Numbered from the stretch's first letter, positions 29,824 through 40,771 are shown. The stretch is 64,000 nt of DNA from Anthoceros angustus (GCA_010909165.1 VJWM01000108.1:992001-1056000); one strand, 5' to 3'. Program-made: numbers and translations. The notes: a model not told the origin generated them from the letters alone.

Positions 29824-30592
29824 GCTGGCCCGACATGAGGAGGTTGCTGCTAGCAGTAAGTCATTAGCAAAAATTGCTTCATCTGCCTGCTCATCATTTT
29901 GCTGTTGTTCTTCTTCCCCCCCTGCAGGAGCAATCTCCTCAGGTGCGAAGTCGTGAAAAACAGTGACGTCAGGAAGAGCAGAGAGGTCGAAATCCTCCTG
30001 TGTAGTGGGAACAGCTCCCACTTGCGGCCAAGTCCGGCTTTCATCAAAGGTGACACTGCGTGCGTAGACCACCTTGTTCTGAGGTACGTCATAAAGCTTG
30101 TAAGCTTTTATACCTTCAGTGTATCCTATCATAAGGAATTTCTTGGCCTTAGCAGCTAACTTGGTTCTCTTGGCCTTAGGAATGAAAGCGTAAGCTATGC
30201 AACCGAAGGTTCAAGATGAAGGATAGGCGGTTTTCGCCAAAGAAAGCTTCATAAAGTGCATCCGTATCTCGGTGAGGACGTCACAAAGGAAGCCTGGACC
30301 ATATCTCAGCTGAAGTCTTGCATCCAGAGGTCTGTCTCAGCATGTCAGAGGTCAACCCACTCCGGATCAGGTACATGGCAGCTTCATCCCTAATATATTG
30401 TCCATGTATCCTGATTCTTCTTTTCAGTAATAGAAGGAGTGGAGTCGGCAGGTACAATGGCAGGAAACTTGTCCTCCCCTTTGGCCAGCTTCCATAGCTG
30501 CTTGTTTTGTAGTGCTCCTTGCATCCGCATAACCTAGATATCATAATCTGCTCCCCCAAATCTGTCCTTTTCCTTGAAGCCATCTCCACCAA
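29824..30592 (-). pseudogene. Copia family B, copy 1 (internally deleted, minus strand)
   Basis: Minus strand, from the gag start at about 30612 (MAEPNTNL-type start seen intact at 61895): MVEMASRKRTDLGEQIMISRL and gag remnants to about 30281. These join directly to the C-terminal part of integrase (MIGYTEGIKAYKLYDVPQNKVVYARSVTFDES, 30132 downward). The 2 kb of gag-PR-IN core present at 59.6-61.6 kb is missing. Pol then stops at the minisatellite boundary (29834). Confidence 0.75.
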
Positions 30593-30809
30593 GGTTAGTG
30601 TTTGGCTCAGCCATGATTAGGATTTTTGTAGGTCCTTCCTAGCTGTTAGGATTTTTATGGCTGTTAGACTAATGCTCTTGTCTAACCTAACCTATGTAGG
30701 TCAACAGGGCTAATGGTTCAAGGGTATCTAAGATGCTATTGATGTATCAAAGATGGGCTGCAAACTGCGGCCAGTTTTTACTAAGGGTTAGCAGGGTTAG
30801 CATGTCTGT

Positions 30810-31004
30810 TGTTGAAATAACCTCTTTAGCTTATATTTGTAATCTAGGCGTATGCATTAGGGTTTGACTATATAAACATTACTTCATGTAATATCACTTG
30901 TACATTATTATTTTCTCTTGGCTTTCCTTCGTGCCTTGTGTGTGCTACCGTGAGCGTCATGTCAAGCTTCCTTGGCATAAATCCAGCGTTCTGTATTTTG
31001 GTTA
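30810..31004 (+). repeat. 5' LTR of element A
   Basis: 195 bp starting TGTTGAAATAACC and ending TTTTGGTTA, followed directly by the tRNA primer site. TATA-like 'actatataaac' is at 30867-30877. It differs from the 3' LTR at three noted substitutions. Confidence 0.95.
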
Positions 31005-31046
31005 TGGTATCAGAGCCGTCATGCTGGTGATTATGTTGTAACTAAG

Positions 31047-31595
31047 ATGCCGAGGAATAGATCGAACTCTGGACCTGGAGGCAGAGGAGGTTTTGTTAAA
31101 TCCGTTTCCAGACCTCTAGATAGATGTTCTGTTCCCTCGAGCATCCCGTGGATTGAGGCTGAGTTAAAGGCTGAGCGTGATCAGAGGGTTCTGGAAAATT
31201 ACATGCGGAGCAAAGGCCGCAGTAATTCTTATTTTTCAACGTCACGATTTTCTACTCCTAGGCCGTGTACAACTTGTGGACGCTTTTTCAGACCCGATAG
31301 CTCCTCAGCCAGGCCACCCTCTAAGCGGCTATTCTCAGCCCCACTTTCCTGCACGGAGGACGCCAGTGTATCTACAACAGCAAACGCTGATTCCCAGTCA
31401 GAATTACAAAATCTTGAATTCACTTTGAATGCTGCTATTCAGCGACAGGAATCTTTCTCAAAGCGAATGGACTCATCAGATATGAAAATTCACAAGTTTG
31501 CCGTTAAATTCTCATATGAACTTGATAGATTGACTAGGCAACTGCAGGTTTTGAACACAACACTTCGCTCCTCTTATGAGGAGCGTTCAGATTGA
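31047..31595 (+). CDS. Leader ORF of element A (upstream of gag), unknown function
   Basis: 182 codons that open 30 bp after the primer-binding site, before gag. The N-terminal half is basic and Ser/Arg/Pro-rich (MPRNRSNSGPGGRGG), with a CTTCGRFFRPDS block. The C-terminal 60 residues look like an amphipathic coiled coil (LDRLTRQLQVLNTTLRSSYEE). Element C has a similarly placed frame that also begins MPR. It is not gag, which starts separately at 31984. It could be a structural accessory protein. Confidence 0.5.
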   Translation: MPRNRSNSGPGGRGGFVKSVSRPLDRCSVPSSIPWIEAELKAERDQRVLENYMRSKGRSNSYFSTSRFSTPRPCTTCGRFFRPDSSSARPPSKRLFSAPLSCTEDASVSTTANADSQSELQNLEFTLNAAIQRQESFSKRMDSSDMKIHKFAVKFSYELDRLTRQLQVLNTTLRSSYEERSD

Positions 31596-31983
31596 TCTAA
31601 CCTTTGTTTCCTGGTTTTGTCTAGGGTTTTTTGTTGATCAGGATAGGTTCTAATGGATGTGCTATCTGTTTCTCTTGTATCCCCCCACCATGAAGCTTCC
31701 GCTGAAGCAGCACAGGCGGTTGGTAACCGTTCCTCCAAACCTTCCTTGCCCTAGGACAGAAAGTCAAAAGTCAGCAGGTTAATTTAGCTTTTTCTGCTGA
31801 AACCGTAACCCTAAAAAAAAAAAAAGTGTTTCCTTCTATAACCGTTTACCTGTTCAGACCTTTGCTCTCCAGCGTATGTCTACTAGAGACCATCTGCTGT
31901 TCTTTCCCCTGTCTCCCTACATTTCACGTAGACGTGGCCTAGGTACCAGTTCCTTACCTCCCAATCCTCTACAACCTGTCGTC

Positions 31984-32823
31984 ATGGCAGCTGCTACTAT
32001 GTCATTTACCACTGATGTTAAAGATAAGGACAGGTTCAATGGAACCAAATTTCAGATTTGGCGTGTTCGTATGCAAAGTACCTTAAAAGCACGGGGAGTG
32101 TGGTCAGTTGTAGATGGCTCCTACCCAGAACCTGTCCTCCCAGCTGCTGGTTCCATCCCCGCGACAGGAGCAACTACTGTCACTCAAGTTGATGTTGATA
32201 AGTGGAATGGTCTGAACAGTATTGCCGTTGCCATTCTTATTTATGGACTTGATGAGGTCCTGATTCCGGATGTGGAATCTCTTACAAAAGCACATCAGAT
32301 CTGGACTCAACTCACTGGTACATATGCCGTTAAAACAATGCTTTCAAAGTCTGCAGCAATCCATGAGTTCTATACTTTGAGGATGCGGGAGGGTGATAGT
32401 GTGCCTGCCCACACAAGCAAGTTTCGTCACCTTCGCTCCCGCCTTGCTGAGTTGAACTCGACGATGTCGGATAAGGATGCCGTAGCACAACTGCTGCTCA
32501 CCCTACCTGCATCATACCAAACATTCGTGTCACTCCAGAATGGACCTCTTGCTATAGCAGGTCAGAATTTAGCAGCTGGCAACCCGGCTGCCCTTACCTT
32601 GGAGAGTGTGATTGCTGCCCTTTATCACGAGGAACAGAGCCGACTTCGACATACCTCGAGTGGCTCTAGCAGAATCCAAACTGATCGTGTTTTATATACC
32701 TCACAGCGTGGAGGTTTTGGAAGAGGGCGAGGTAGAGGAGGAAGGTCCTCTTTCCAACGTCCACAACAAACCTCTAATGTTGTTGGATCATCTACTTCTA
32801 AGAAGCCTAGCAGTTGTAACTAG
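31984..32823 (+). pseudogene. gag of element A
   Basis: Copia gag (UBN2/retrotran_gag type): KDRFNGTKFQIWRVRMQ, then LKARGVWSVVDG, then HEFYTLRMREGDSVPAHTSKFRHLRS, then DAVAQLLLTLPASYQTFVS, and VIAALYHEEQSR. An Arg/Gly-rich end follows. The zinc knuckle (CNxCQTPGHWERD) is cut by a TAG at 32821-32823 and its last Cys is Tyr. The start at 31984 is chosen because it aligns with the gag starts of elements C and D. Confidence 0.8.
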
Positions 32824-34677
32824 TGTCAAACACCGGGACACTGGGAGAGGGACTACTTCGACCCCCGTGGCTGCATCGACCACGCCATGACACTTGCCTG
32901 CAACTGTACAAGCCAACTGTGGCATGCTCGACTCGGCCATGTCAACAAAAATACATTAATAAAAATGACCACTGAGAACTGCTATGCTGAACCACTTCCT
33001 TCTTGTTTCAAGGATTTACCAATCATGAGGCATGCTTGCTTGCAAAACAACGGAGAAGCCGTTTTCCCATGCTGGTTTTCGCATCTTCTCTCGATTTAAT
33101 TCATGCCGATATCTCTGCAAGTTGCAGACCAAGTCCATTGGTGGATCGTCCTATTATCTGACCATTACGGATGATTTTAGTCGCTACATATGGACTTACC
33201 CAATGACAAAGAAGAGTGATACGTTCACCTATTTTCAAGAGTGGTTGCCTATGGCGCAGAGGCAGTCTGGCCATTTCCTCAAGTGCATCTGTTCTAATAA
33301 TGGGACTGAATTCTGCAACAACCAATTTGATCAGTATCTCCAAGAGCATGGCATCATTTGACAACTCACAGTTCCTTACACACCACAGCAGAATGGTGTG
33401 GCGGAGCGCAAGAATCAGACCCTTATGGGCATGACGAGAAGTATGCTAAACCGCGCCTTTACTGCAGAATCAATGAGGCTATTGTGACTTCAACGTACAT
33501 ATGCCGTTAAAACAATGCTTTCAAAGTCTGCAGCAATCCATGAGTTCTATACTTTGAGGATGCGGGAGGGTGATAGTGTGCCTGCCCACACAAGCAAGTT
33601 TCGTCACCTTCGCTCCCGCCTTGCTGAGTTGAACTCGACGATGTCGGATAAGGATGCCGTAGCACAACTGCTGCTCACCCTACCTGCATCATACCAAACA
33701 TTCGTGTCACTCCAGAATGGACCTCTTGCTATAGCAGGTCAGAATTTAGCAGCTGGCAACCCGGCTGCCCTTACCTTGGAGAGTGTGATTGCTGCCCTTT
33801 ATCACGAGGAACAGAGCCGACTTCGACATACCTCGGGTGGCTCTAGCAGAATCCAAACCGATCGTGTTTTATATACCTCACGTGGAGGTTTTGGAAGAGG
33901 CGAGGTAGAGGAGGAAGGTCCTCTTTCCAACGTCCACAACAAACCTCTAATGTTGTTGGATCATCTACTTCTAAGAAGCCTAGCAGCTTGTAACTAGTGT
34001 CAAACACCGGACACCGGGAGAGGGACTACTTGACCCCGTGGGCTGCATCGACCACGCCATGACACTTGCGCGCATGCAAGCCAAGCGTGGCATGCTCGAC
34101 TCGGCCATGTCAACAAAAATACATTAATAAAAATGACCACTGAGAACTGCTATGCTGAACCACTTCCTTCTTGTTTCAAGGATTTACCAATCTGTGAGGC
34201 ATGCTTGCTTGCAAAACAACGGGAGAAGCCGTTTTCCCATGCTGGTTTTCGCACATCTTCTGTTCTCGATTTAATTCATGCTGATATCTCGGCAAGTTGC
34301 AGACCAAGTCCATTGGTGGATCGTCCTATTATCTGACCATTACGGATGATTTTAGTCGCTACATATGGACTTACCCAATGACAAAGAAGAGTGATACGTT
34401 CACCTATTTTCAAGAGTGGTTGCCTATGGCGCAGAGGCAGTCTGGCCATTTCCTCAAGTGCATCCGTTCTGATAATGGGACTGAATTCTGCAACAACCAA
34501 TTTGATCAGTATCTCCAAGAGCATGGCATCATTCGACAACTCACAGTTCCTTACACACCACAGCAGAATGGTGTTGCGGAGCGCAAGAATCAGACCCTTA
34601 TGGGCATGACGAGAAGTATGCTAAACTGGGCAGCTTTACCTGCTGAATACTGGGCTGAGGCTTTTGTGACTTCAACG
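32324..34677 (+). repeat. 1,177-bp internal tandem duplication in element A
   Basis: The gag sequence starting atgccgttaaaacaatgc at 32324 restarts at 33501, inside integrase, and copy 2 runs on until about 34677. The junction shares the hexamer GTACAT with both parents (ggtacatatgccg and caacgtacattctg), pointing to a microhomology-mediated event. Copy 2 has the intact integrase motifs and copy 1 the broken ones. Confidence 0.9.
32824..33497 (+). pseudogene. Integrase fragment of element A (first copy), protease deleted
   Basis: Right after the zinc knuckle comes the GAG-pre-integrase block (LWHARLGHVNKNTL), so the protease is missing. The integrase core follows with ITDDFSRYIWTYPM. The second catalytic Asp is changed (CSNNGTEF instead of RSDNGTEF), and a TGA replaces Arg before QLTVPYTPQQNG. 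It runs into the internal duplication at about 33497. Confidence 0.75.
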
Positions 34678-36093
34678 TACATTCTGAATCGGCTGATAAC
34701 TACCTCTCTTCAAGGCAAGACCCCTTTCGAAATGTTTTGGAATAGAAAACCAAGCATCCTACATCTTAGAGTCTTTTGTTCGCCAGCTTTTGCCTACATT
34801 CCACAAGTCAAGCGTCAAAAGCTAGATGATAGATCTAGAGCCTTGCTATTTATTGGCTATAGCGAGGAAGCAAAGGCATATAAGTTAATAGACCCTCTTA
34901 CCTTTGCCCCAGTCTTAGCAAGGAGTGTTGTCTTTAAGGAACTTGTGGACCCAGGATCCCCTGTGAGAACAGGAGTGCATGCAGACTCCGATTCTGATTC
35001 CTCTGATAATGAGGATATCTTCTCAGACCTGACTGGTTTTGATACACAGCCCATTCAATTTCCACAGGGTCCTCCTGTTATTCCTCAACCTGTGTTATTG
35101 CCTGGCCCAGCACATCAACCTGCAATCGCCCAACCTTTTTTGCCTCAAGGCCCTTATTCTGACCCCCTGGATGATTTCGAATTGGACCCCCTTGCTGCAG
35201 TCCAGGATCCCGATCAGCCTGATCTAGTCCTAGAGCCTGAACCTTTTTCTGCTCCAGACGAAGCTCCAGTCCTGTCAGATTCAGAGGTAGATCCCTATGT
35301 CGTCGTTGCCCCTAGACGGAATCCTCCTCGAGACCAATGGGCAGAACCCCCTTATACCTCTGTCGATTTCAGACCCTCTGCCCGTGCAGCTAATCCCGGT
35401 AGTTCACCCCTTATCCTTGACCCTGTATCCATGGACGAGGCATATGCAGGCCCTGATGCCTCTCATTGGCGAGCTGCCGTTGAGGAGGAGTATCAATCTA
35501 TTATAAAAAACAAGACTTGGGAGTTAACAAATTTGCCACCTGGAAGGAAGGCAGTTACTTGCAAATGGGTTTTTAAAACCAAGCTTAATGCTGAGGGCGA
35601 GATTGCTCGGTACAAAGCCAGACTCTGCGCTCGAGGTTTCACCCAAGTCCTTGGTTTAGACTACCAGGAGACTTTCTCCCCTGTGGTCAAGGCACAATCC
35701 ATCAAAATGCTGTTAGCCCTATCTGCTGAAAAGAACTTGGAGCTACACCAAATGGATGTATGTACTGCTTTTCTACATGGTGAAATCAAGGAAGAAATCT
35801 ACATGGAACAGCCCCAAGGCTATGTCGACAAGAAATTTCCTAACAAGGTACTCAGGCTACTTAAAGCCCTGTATGGGCTCAAACAGAGTGCGATGTTATG
35901 GAATGAAAAGCTAGATGCTGAACTCAAGGCTTTGGGTTTTGTGCAAAGCAAAGCGGACTCGTCTGTTTACTACTTGGTTGATGGCTCTATGTTTTGTATC
36001 CTTGTCGCTTATGTGGACGATTGCATCTTCGCCTCGCAGACACCACCATTCTCAACAGAGTCAAGGATCTTCTCAGCAATAAATTCGAAATGA
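34297..36093 (+). CDS. Integrase C-terminal part and reverse transcriptase of element A
   Basis: 598 codons open. The integrase core has the catalytic residues (ITDDFSRY, IRSDNGTEF, QQNGVAERKN). Next come the copia GKTPFEMFWNRKPSILHLRVF block, LLFIGYSEEAKAYKL, and an acidic linker. RT follows with SHWRAAVEEEYQSI, CKWVFKTK, YKARLCARGFTQ, DYQETFSPVVK, MDVCTAFLHGE, ALYGLKQS and the YVDD catalytic box at 36010-36021. A one-base loss near 36037 moves the rest into another frame (continuing to about 36333), where element D interrupts it. Confidence 0.85.
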   Translation: MQTKSIGGSSYYLTITDDFSRYIWTYPMTKKSDTFTYFQEWLPMAQRQSGHFLKCIRSDNGTEFCNNQFDQYLQEHGIIRQLTVPYTPQQNGVAERKNQTLMGMTRSMLNWAALPAEYWAEAFVTSTYILNRLITTSLQGKTPFEMFWNRKPSILHLRVFCSPAFAYIPQVKRQKLDDRSRALLFIGYSEEAKAYKLIDPLTFAPVLARSVVFKELVDPGSPVRTGVHADSDSDSSDNEDIFSDLTGFDTQPIQFPQGPPVIPQPVLLPGPAHQPAIAQPFLPQGPYSDPLDDFELDPLAAVQDPDQPDLVLEPEPFSAPDEAPVLSDSEVDPYVVVAPRRNPPRDQWAEPPYTSVDFRPSARAANPGSSPLILDPVSMDEAYAGPDASHWRAAVEEEYQSIIKNKTWELTNLPPGRKAVTCKWVFKTKLNAEGEIARYKARLCARGFTQVLGLDYQETFSPVVKAQSIKMLLALSAEKNLELHQMDVCTAFLHGEIKEEIYMEQPQGYVDKKFPNKVLRLLKALYGLKQSAMLWNEKLDAELKALGFVQSKADSSVYYLVDGSMFCILVAYVDDCIFASQTPPFSTESRIFSAINSK

Positions 36094-36539
36094 AAGATGT
36101 GGGAGCTTTAAAATTCTGCCTAGGTGTTCAAGTCCTAAGGAATAGAGAGAAGGGACTCATCATTATACATCAGAAGAAGTACTTAATAGAAATCTTGAGG
36201 CGATTTTCCCTTGATCAAGCTAGACCAGTTTCCACTCCAGGTTCTGTGGGAGTCAAGCTGACTGTAGACCAGTGTGCTGCTACCCTTGAAGAGACTGCCG
36301 ATATGGAGAAGATTCCTTATAGGCATGCTGTAGTGTTAAGTTTAGTAAGAGTTACATAACCCTAGCTAATAGTCAGGCGAGTTAGGCTAACCTAGCTCGT
36401 TGTTTAACAATGATCCCTACGAAGGTGCCCGGGTTCCTATAAAAGGACCCCTAATCTATGTACTTTTCCAACTCTTTTCCTAATTCATGCTTCCGCTTTT
36501 GTTCTCATCTTAGGAAAGTTCACATGGTATCAGAGCACA

Positions 36540-38090
36540 GCTCGAGGTCTAGCTGGGAGGCGCCACTACCGCCTCCGTGGCGCCCGCCTTCCCCACTCTC
36601 CTAGCAAAAAAAAAAAAAAAAAGAGAGGAAGGAAATAGAAGGGGGAGGGAGTACTAGCATCCTATTTTCCTTGTTAGGATTTGTAGGCCCCTCCTGCCTC
36701 CTCCCCTCTTCCCCTTTTCTCCCATCCATGCAGACCAGGCAAGAAAAAAAAATCCGGCAACAAGGCATGCAGATCGGTTCCCCACCCAAGTCCCGATCCA
36801 CGCCAAGGCCGCTTATTAGCGGAATTCCAATGAGCGCCAATTGACGCGTCAGATTGACCCCAACACGCGACGGCGAGGAGGGCCTCAGCACGGATCTGCA
36901 ACAGGCCCCGAGGTCGGCACTGCTCATCGGATTTTCTACAAATTCTAGAAGCCCAGCGGGCTGCGGCAATCGAAGATGCGTTGAAGGCGGACCAGAAGGT
37001 TTCTGCGACCGGCACGTCCTTCAAATCTTGGGAGCACATCGGCCAATTTCCCTATCCAGACTGCAATTGGGGCAATTGCCCTATCCAGATTGCAATTGGG
37101 GCAGGCGCCAAGCCGGGAGTGTGAAGAATCCATCCGGAGCCGGCCCAGCGCGCAGACATCGCACCCCCACCAATCCAAGATTCCGGTCGATGTGTAAAGG
37201 AGGAGCACCGTTCCGGACCTCAAGGATCTTCACCGGCGTCCCCAGCCAGATCTCCCGAGCAATCAGACCCCGACATCTCCCATTGCTGAAGATCTGGGCG
37301 AGCGCGGGGCTGCTGGGGGCGGATTGGGCGCAGGTCCCCATGCAGGCGCGGGCGCTCAGATCCGGCCAGGTGCGCGCACGTATGCCCCCGTGGGCCTGGA
37401 AAACTTCGCAGGCGCGGGCGCTCAGATCTGGCCAGGCGCGCCCTCAGATGCCTCCGTGGGCGATCCCCAGGCCCGGAGATCGACACCGGCGCGCGGCGCG
37501 GCAGGGCACAGATCTGCAGCGCGTGCCCCCACACGAATGTAGGCACACTCCTGGGCACGGGTGTGGAGATGGGAGCGGGCGCTGGCGCGGTGATCAGCAC
37601 GGGCGCAGGCACCGCGGGAGCAGGCGCGGCCAGGCTGGTTCTAATGGGCAGGCGCACGCGGCGCAGATGCGCGACCCGGGCTCGCGGGAGGCGCGAACCT
37701 CCCTGCCATCTGCCGGCCCGGAGCCCCAACGGGCGCGCCCGCGGCAGCCTCGAGACCCCAACGGGCGCGCCCGCGGCAGCCACGGAGCCCCAACGGGCGC
37801 GCCCGCGGCCGCCACGGAGCCCCAACCGGCGCGCCCGCGGCCGCCACGGAGCCCCAACCGGCGCGCCCGCGGCCGCCACGGAGCCCCAACCGGCGCGCCC
37901 CGAACCCGTTCGGGGACGGGATTATTTAATGGCCCCCCCCCACGGGGCCCTATTATTATCTTTCATCCTTTCGCAAAACACAGAAGAACACGCCAACGGG
38001 ATTCGAACCCACGACCTCCAGCTTTCGCATGGAAGAACTAACCGCTACACCAAGTCACTTGGTTGCAATCGTATGATATTCGCGAGTACT
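36540..38090 (+). other. GC-rich leader of element D with tandem repeats
   Basis: It contains a 'ccctatccaga.tgcaattgggg' duplication (37050-37105), a duplication of about 65 bp (37340-37460), and five to six 32-bp units built on ccccaaccggcgcgcccgcggc (37727-37895). Base composition is very unlike the AT-rich surroundings and the rest of element A. This suggests captured foreign or host DNA. Long open frames on both strands here come from the repeats. Confidence 0.7.
37985..38062 (-). tRNA. tRNA-like sequence with Pol III A and B boxes (probably tRNA-derived/SINE-like, not a working tRNA)
   Basis: Minus strand: a box A-like tggtgtagcggttag, an arm-like cttcc..ggagg, and a perfect B box GGGTTCGAATCCC. 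The D-loop and T-arm positions fit a tRNA. The acceptor stem does not pair, and the anticodon loop is longer than seven bases in every folding tried by eye. It is best read as a tRNA-derived remnant. Confidence 0.4.
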
Positions 38091-38397
38091 TAAATTGTTC
38101 TGGCAGAAGTATAAAGTCCCTCGCAAAATAAAGACAAGAACAGAAAAAGAAGGATCAGAAAGCAAAAACAACACAAAAGGCAAGGGAGAATCCTCACGTG
38201 AGAAAGCAAGCAAGAGAGGGATACTCACCTTCTCCGAGATATCGTGTCGGCACTTATGGAGGACGGATCCTCGAGCTTCGGGTGATCATGATGGCAGTAA
38301 GGTGGACACTGTAGGCTATTACACCGGCCTGCGACGAGGATTGGACCTGACACCCTATGATCACTTCAATTCACTCTCGACCAATCCTCCTATCGCC

Positions 38398-39280
38398 ATG
38401 GCCAACAGTACCCCAGCTACCACTAGCAGGACTCCTGCTCCAGTTTCTGCGGGATCCATACCAATCTTCATCGACAACATCAAGGAGAAAGACCGGTTCA
38501 ACGGCCAGCACTACCCAGTATGGCGTGTCCGGATGAAGTCCGTGTTGGTTGGCAGAGGTGTTTGGAAGGTCGTGGATGGCACCTTCCCCAAGCCGGCCTC
38601 TACCTCCGTTCCTCCACCCTCGACTGCCGACGTGGAGCGATGGGACTACCTCAACGGGATACCTGTGGCACTCCTGATCAGCGGACTCGACTCAAGCCTG
38701 GTGCCCAGCGTGGAGTTCCTCACGGAGGCTTCTGCCATTTGGGACCAGCTATCAAACACGTACAACGTTAACAATGTTCTAACCTTGTACAGTGTACGAC
38801 AAGAATTCAACGCCCTCAAGATGAAGGAGTCAGACACGGCGGCGGCTCACACATCTAAGTTCCGGCGATTAGGGCGGTAGCCTCTCGGCTCAACGATGAC
38901 CGAGGCCGACGCCGCCGCTCAACTCCTAATGAGCCTCCCGGATTCTGACCAGCATTTCGTCACCAGCCTGATGCTGATGGCGACCCGCGGCACCACCAGC
39001 TCATCCTCCTCTCTAACAGTGGAGGACATTATTGGTGCTCTGTATCAGCAGGAATAGAGCCGCCTAGTTTCTGCAGGAGGGTCCAAGCCTGATGCAGACA
39101 GGGCGCTTTCCACCCATTTCAAGCTCGGGAGGAATTCGAAGGGCAAGGCGAATTTCACCCCTAAAGGTGACTCAACCTCTGCCACTCCTCGCCGAGTTGG
39201 GAATCGCACAGGCGGAGTCGCCGCCATTGGGCACGAGTGCCGCAAGAAAAGAGGCCGGAGAGCCGCAGTAACGCCGACCG
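38398..39280 (+). pseudogene. gag of element D
   Basis: MANSTPATTS start, then IKEKDRFNGQHYPVWRVRMKS, VWKVVDGTFPKPAS, PVALLISGLDSSLVPSVEF, then HTSKFRRLG. A TAG at 38878 follows. The next frame continues with TEADAAAQLLMSLPDSDQHFV, DIIGALYQQE and another TAG (39054), then a zinc-knuckle relic GHECRKK. The upstream frame is open from 38095 but the ATG at 38398 aligns with the other gag starts. Confidence 0.75.
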
Positions 39281-39299
39281 CTGCCAGCGCCAGCTAAGG

Positions 39300-39935
39300 A
39301 ACGCCAACACAGCGGAGGCAAGGACCGTGAAGATAGTTGCGGTTTGCCTCAACACTCAGTTGCATCAGCATGCGGGGTGGTACCTGGATGGTGGAGCCAC
39401 CGCCCACATATGCAACGATCATGCTCTATTCACCAAGCTGGACACTTGCCCTCTGGAGGAAGGAGCGTTACTTGGTGATGAACAGAGTAGAACCAGACTG
39501 CCAATCATGGGACAAAGCACTCGCGAACCTCCTCTGAAGGATGGTTCGGTGCTTACTTTGGAGCCTGCGCTCCCCGTCCCGAAGATGGGCCAGAACCTGG
39601 TGTCTATGACTCAGCTGCTGGAGCAAGGCGATCTCGAGATGCTTGCTTCAAGGGAGTCAAGTTGCTTTTTCAGGACCTCGAATCCTGACTCGAGCCTCTT
39701 CACAGCCGTGCCTCAAGACGGCATGAGCAAACTCTCATTCACCGGCGGGAGTGGACCCGCCGCCACCCTCCGACAGCCTGGTACCCCTGCAGCCCGCGAG
39801 GTGGGAAGACTCAGCTTCAGAGGGAGCGCGCCACAGAGGAGCGTTGCTCCATGGAAGATAGTCTCCACCGTCGTTACGTTAAATTTTAAGAGGAGTTGTA
39901 GCTTAGGTTATGTTACTCTTAAGAGGGAGTGTTAA
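39300..39935 (+). pseudogene. Protease-like fragment of element D
   Basis: It holds a copia protease-type block WYLDGGATAHICN, where the usual Ser/Thr after the catalytic Asp is Gly. Then come ALLGDEQ and a PKMGQNLVSMTQLL block. The frame then runs directly to the polypurine tract, with integrase and RT absent. Confidence 0.65.
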
Positions 39936-40121
39936 GTTTAGTAAGAGTTACATAACCCTAGCTAATAGTCGCGAGTTAGGCTAACCTAGCTCGTTAACAA
40001 ATGATCCCTACGAAGGGTGCCCGGGTTCCTATAAAAGGACCCCTAATCTATGTACTTTTCCAACTCTTTTCCTAATTCATGCTTCCGCTTTTGTTCTCAT
40101 CTTAGGAAAGTTCACATGTAG

Positions 40122-40771
40122 GCTGCCTAATATTTATCTCGAACTGGACACGTCTTGATATAGCTTTTTCAGTTAGTTGCGTTTCCCAATTTCTAGAAAG
40201 ACCAGGACGAGCACACTGGGCAGCCGTGAAACGAATTTATCGTTACCTGAAAGGCACGATGACTCATGGTATTTTCTTCCAAGCTGGCTCCCTATCAGGA
40301 CTAACCCTCTCAGCTTTCACAGATGCCGACTGGGCTTCTGACATTGATTCACGGAAGAGTTTATCAACGTACTGTTTCCTGCTGGCTGGAGGGGCCGTTA
40401 GCTGGTCTTGTAAGAAACAATCGAGTATTGCACTTTCATCAACTGAAGCTGAATATATCTCATTGACTGATTCGGCTAAAGAGGCAGAGTGGGCAAGATC
40501 TTATCTGAAGGACCTTTATGTTGAGCAGGCCAGTCCCACCATAGTACATTGTGACAACAGTTCTGCCATTGCTCTCGTGGCCAACCCTCGTTTCCATGCT
40601 CGTACCAAGCATATCAAAATCAAACATCATTATATTAGAGACACTGTGGCCAAAGGAGTGATTCAAGTCAAATATATCCCTACAGCTGACAATACAGCGG
40701 ATATCTTAACTAAGGCTGCCTGCCACGTACATTCACAAAGACATGGAGTCCCTTGGCCTCACGGGACTTGA
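40122..40771 (+). CDS. RNase H part of element A pol, continuing after element D
   Basis: After element D the pol continues with a broken connection region. The open frame from 40226 reads KRIYRYLKGT, then FTDADWASD (first catalytic Asp), SSTEAEYISL (Glu), HCDNSSAIAL (Asp), HARTKHIKIKHHYIRD and a TADNTADILTK block. These are the copia RNase H signatures in order. It ends at 40771. Confidence 0.85.

Larger units (their letters stand above)
36334..40116 (+). mobile_element. Element D: gag-only copia-type LTR element nested in element A
   Basis: The LTRs are 36334-36524 (191 bp) and 39930-40116 (187 bp), TGTTAAG...TTCACA. They are flanked by the target duplication TGTAG (36329-36333, 40117-40121). 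The primer site TGGTATCAGAGC is at 36525-36536 and the polypurine tract aagagggag at 39921-39929. The inside holds a long GC-rich leader, gag and a protease-like piece, but no integrase, RT or RNase H. This fits the non-autonomous TR-GAG type. It splits element A between RT and RNase H (YRHAV.. / ..RLPNIYL). Confidence 0.9.

Noticed and set aside
36854-38093. 395-codon plus-strand and 219-codon minus-strand frames in the GC-rich region
   Set aside because: Composition is Arg/Ala/Gly/Pro-rich on both strands and follows the 32-bp and 65-bp tandem repeats; GC-rich DNA lacks stops by chance.
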